Below the pieces are notes generated by a model. It did no database searches, was not told the origin of the DNA, and saw nothing but the letters and a program-made list of their open reading frames with translations. From Nocardiopsis sp. ATB16-24 (lineage in GTDB: Bacteria > Actinomycetota > Actinomycetes > Streptosporangiales > Streptosporangiaceae), in NCBI RefSeq assembly GCF_030271535.1, contig NZ_JASCXJ010000031.1, positions 1 to 32,104 on the forward strand: 32,104 bases of DNA. Reading direction: 5' to 3'. The position numbers were made by a program, and so were the translations under genes. Each line of letters opens with the position of its first letter. The first letter of the stretch is position 1. Of the stretch, positions 30,073 to 32,104 are shown one piece after another.

Positions 30073-32104
30073 TCAGTCGCGGGGCTTCTCCTGTAGCTCG
30101 TAGGTCTCGATGACGTCCTCGACGCGCAGGTCGTTGTAACCGATTCCGATACCGCACTCGAAGCCCTCGCGGACCTCGGTCGCGTCGTCCTTGAAGCGGC
30201 GCAGCGACTCCACGGTGAGGTTGTCGGAGATGACGACCCCGTCGCGGATGAGCCTTGCCTTACTGTTACGGCGGATCAGGCCGTTGCGGACGATCGAACC
30301 GGCGACGTTGCCGATCCGCGGGACCTTGAAGACCTCGCGGATCTCGGCACTGCCGAGCTGGACCTCCTCGTAGACCGGCTTGAGCAGGCCCTTGACCGCG
30401 GCCTCGACCTCGTCGATGGCCTGGTAGATCACCGAGTAGTACCGGATGTCGACGCCCATGCGGTCGGCCAGCTCGCTGTTCTTGCCCTCGGGCCGAACGT
30501 TGAAGCCGATGATGATCGCACCGGCGGACGCCGCCAGGTTGATGTCGTTCTGCGTGATCGCACCGACACCACGACCGATGACCCGGATGTCCACCTCGTC
30601 GCCACCTGCGTCGATCTTGAGCAGGGACTCCTCCAGTGCCTCCACGGAACCGGACATGTCGCCCTTGATGAGCAGGAGCAACTCGGAGCGCTCCCCCGCC
30701 TTGAGGGCGTCCTGCCAGGTCTCCATGGTGACGCGGCGGGTCGAACGCGCCTGCTGGGCGAAGCGCTCGCGCGCCTCGCGCTGCTGCGCGATCTGCCGTG
30801 CCACCCGGTCGTCCTTGACGACCAGGAAGTTGTCGCCGGCGCTGGGCACGTTGGTCAGACCCAACACCTGCACCGGACGGGAGGGCTCGGCGCTCTCCAC
30901 GTTCCTGCCGTGCTCGTCGAGCATGGCGCGGACACGTCCGTAGGCGTCACCGCAGACGATCGAGTCACCGACGTTGAGCGTGCCCCGCTGGACCAGCACC
31001 GTGGCCATGGAACCGCGTCCACGGTCCAGGTAGGCCTCGATGGCCAGGCCCTGTGCGTCCATCTCCGGGTTGGCCTTGAGGTCCAGGGCCGCGTCGGAGG
31101 TCAGCACGATCGACTCCAGCAGGGAGTCGATGTTGGTGCCGTGGAGCGCGGAGATGTCCACGAACTGGACGTCACCGCCGTACTCCTCGGCCACCAGGCC
31201 GTACTCGGTGAGCTGGGCCCTGACCCTCTGCGGGTCGGCGCCGTCCACGTCGATCTTGTTGACCGCGACCACGATCGGCACCTCGGCCGCCTTGGCGTGG
31301 TCGATGGCCTCCGCCGTCTGCGGCTTGACGCCGTCGTCGGCGGCCACGACCAGCACCGCGATGTCGGTGACCTTCGCACCACGGGCACGCATGGCGGTGA
31401 ACGCCTCGTGACCGGGGGTGTCGATGAAGGTGATCCTGCGCTCTTCGTCGTCCACCTCGGTGGAGACCTGGTAGGCACCGATGTGCTGGGTGATACCGCC
31501 GGCCTCGCCACTGCTGACGTTGCTCTTGCGGATGGTGTCCAGCAGACGGGTCTTACCGTGGTCGACGTGACCCATGACGGTGACCACCGGCGGACGCGGA
31601 CGCAGGTCCACGTCCGTGCCCTCGTCCTCACCGAAGTCGATGGAGAACGACTCCAGCAGTTCGCGGTCCTCGTCCTCGGGACTGACGACCTCGACCTTGT
31701 ACTTGAGCTCCTCGCCCAGCAGGACCAGGGTCTCGTCGGGAAGGGACTGCGTCGCGGTGACCATCTCGCCCAGGTGCATCATCACCTGGACCAGCGACGC
31801 CGGGTTGACGTCGATCTTGTCACCGAAGTCCGACAGCGAGGCGCCACGGGACAGACGGATGGTCTGGTCGTTGCCGCTCGGGATCTTGACGCCGCCGAAG
31901 GACGGTGCCTGGAGATCGTTGAACTCTTGACGCCGCTGCTTCTTGGACTTGCGGGCACGACCGGGACGGCCACCGGGACGGCCGAACGCACCGGCGGTAC
32001 CGCCGCCGCGACCACCACGACCACCGCCGCCGGGGCGGCCTCCGAAGCCACCCGGACGCGGACCGCCGCCACCGGGACGCGGACCCGCGCCGGCGGGCGC
32101 GCAA
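30073..32104 (-). CDS. infB: Translation initiation factor IF-2, C-terminal 676 residues (N-terminus outside window)
   Basis: The frame is open to the right edge, with one leftover base. The visible part begins in the actinobacterial Gly/Arg/Pro-rich linker (about residues 1-52 here), then basic RARKSKKQRRQEFNDLQA and the IF2-N-like helical region. The GTPase domain follows: G1 GHVDHGKT (about 178-185 here, 31572-31549), G3 DTPGHEAF and G4 NKID. Domain II contains the segment YLDRGRGSMATVLVQRGTL. Domain III has KGDMSGSVEALEESL. The fMet-tRNA-binding end includes GNVAGSIVRNG and the closing FECGIGIGYNDL with VEDVIETYE. IF-2 brings initiator tRNA to the 30S subunit and promotes subunit joining with GTP hydrolysis. 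It is the first visible gene of the infB-DUF503-rbfA-truB block. Confidence 0.98.
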   Translation of the reverse strand, partial: CAPAGAGPRPGGGGPRPGGFGGRPGGGGRGGRGGGTAGAFGRPGGRPGRARKSKKQRRQEFNDLQAPSFGGVKIPSGNDQTIRLSRGASLSDFGDKIDVNPASLVQVMMHLGEMVTATQSLPDETLVLLGEELKYKVEVVSPEDEDRELLESFSIDFGEDEGTDVDLRPRPPVVTVMGHVDHGKTRLLDTIRKSNVSSGEAGGITQHIGAYQVSTEVDDEERRITFIDTPGHEAFTAMRARGAKVTDIAVLVVAADDGVKPQTAEAIDHAKAAEVPIVVAVNKIDVDGADPQRVRAQLTEYGLVAEEYGGDVQFVDISALHGTNIDSLLESIVLTSDAALDLKANPEMDAQGLAIEAYLDRGRGSMATVLVQRGTLNVGDSIVCGDAYGRVRAMLDEHGRNVESAEPSRPVQVLGLTNVPSAGDNFLVVKDDRVARQIAQQREARERFAQQARSTRRVTMETWQDALKAGERSELLLLIKGDMSGSVEALEESLLKIDAGGDEVDIRVIGRGVGAITQNDINLAASAGAIIIGFNVRPEGKNSELADRMGVDIRYYSVIYQAIDEVEAAVKGLLKPVYEEVQLGSAEIREVFKVPRIGNVAGSIVRNGLIRRNSKARLIRDGVVISDNLTVESLRRFKDDATEVREGFECGIGIGYNDLRVEDVIETYELQEKPRD

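Noticed and set aside
1..32104. CRISPR array, tRNA or rRNA genes, prophage or defence genes
   Set aside because: No regularly spaced repeats, tRNA cloverleaf-like segments with a CCA end, rRNA-like sequence or phage/defence motifs were seen on either strand.

Overview
The window is high-GC actinomycete DNA. Codon third positions are strongly G/C, GTG and TTG starts are common, and the hairpins at gene ends mostly lack U-tracts. Its right third has the canonical actinobacterial order infB - DUF503 - rbfA - truB - ribF - rpsO - pnp - M16 protease. Gene content and protein style suggest a filamentous actinomycete, possibly Nocardiopsaceae. That family placement is inference, because no marker such as rRNA is present.

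Region by region. (1) 1-72: the start of a minus-strand gene cut by the window edge, resembling the N-terminus of IS701-type transposases. (2) 351-4572: an unknown membrane protein, a VWA-domain protein with an intact MIDAS motif, a CtaG-like / DUF2243 membrane pair and a DUF892 ferritin-like protein. (3) 4682-6960: pxpA-pxpB-pxpC (minus strand), encoding 5-oxoprolinase, then a divergent class IV aminotransferase-fold protein (7188-7973). (4) 7996-10155: an MMPL/RND transporter whose promoter region holds a perfect 9-bp inverted repeat in an AT-rich island. (5) 10418-19721: a carotenoid locus with crtY (minus), crtT-crtU (plus), then crtE-crtI-crtB and a Rieske/DUF5914 oxygenase (minus), and a MarR regulator divergent from crtE. 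(6) 19940-22141: a BCCT osmolyte transporter and an Hsp20 chaperone. (7) 22283-32104: the conserved RNA/translation block, with infB running off the right edge.

How the genes work together. CrtE makes GGPP, CrtB condenses it to phytoene, CrtI desaturates to lycopene, CrtY cyclises to beta-carotene, and CrtU aromatises the rings to isorenieratene. CrtT and the Rieske oxygenase are candidate tailoring enzymes. The MarR regulator divergent from crtE, with an MMPL transporter at the other end of the locus, recalls the crt locus of Corynebacterium glutamicum (CrtR, Cg0722). No light-sensing LitR/CarH or ECF sigma gene is visible here, unlike the streptomycete crt cluster. The infB-pnp block couples translation initiation, tRNA/rRNA maturation, FAD synthesis and RNA decay.

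I see no wholly new system such as a defence island, CRISPR array, prophage or BGC megasynthase. The best leads are the Rieske enzyme, which keeps both its Fe-S and mononuclear-iron motifs inside an aryl-carotenoid locus; the candidate operators at the crtE/marR and MMPL promoters; and a strong Shine-Dalgarno facing an ATC codon in the BCCT gene.
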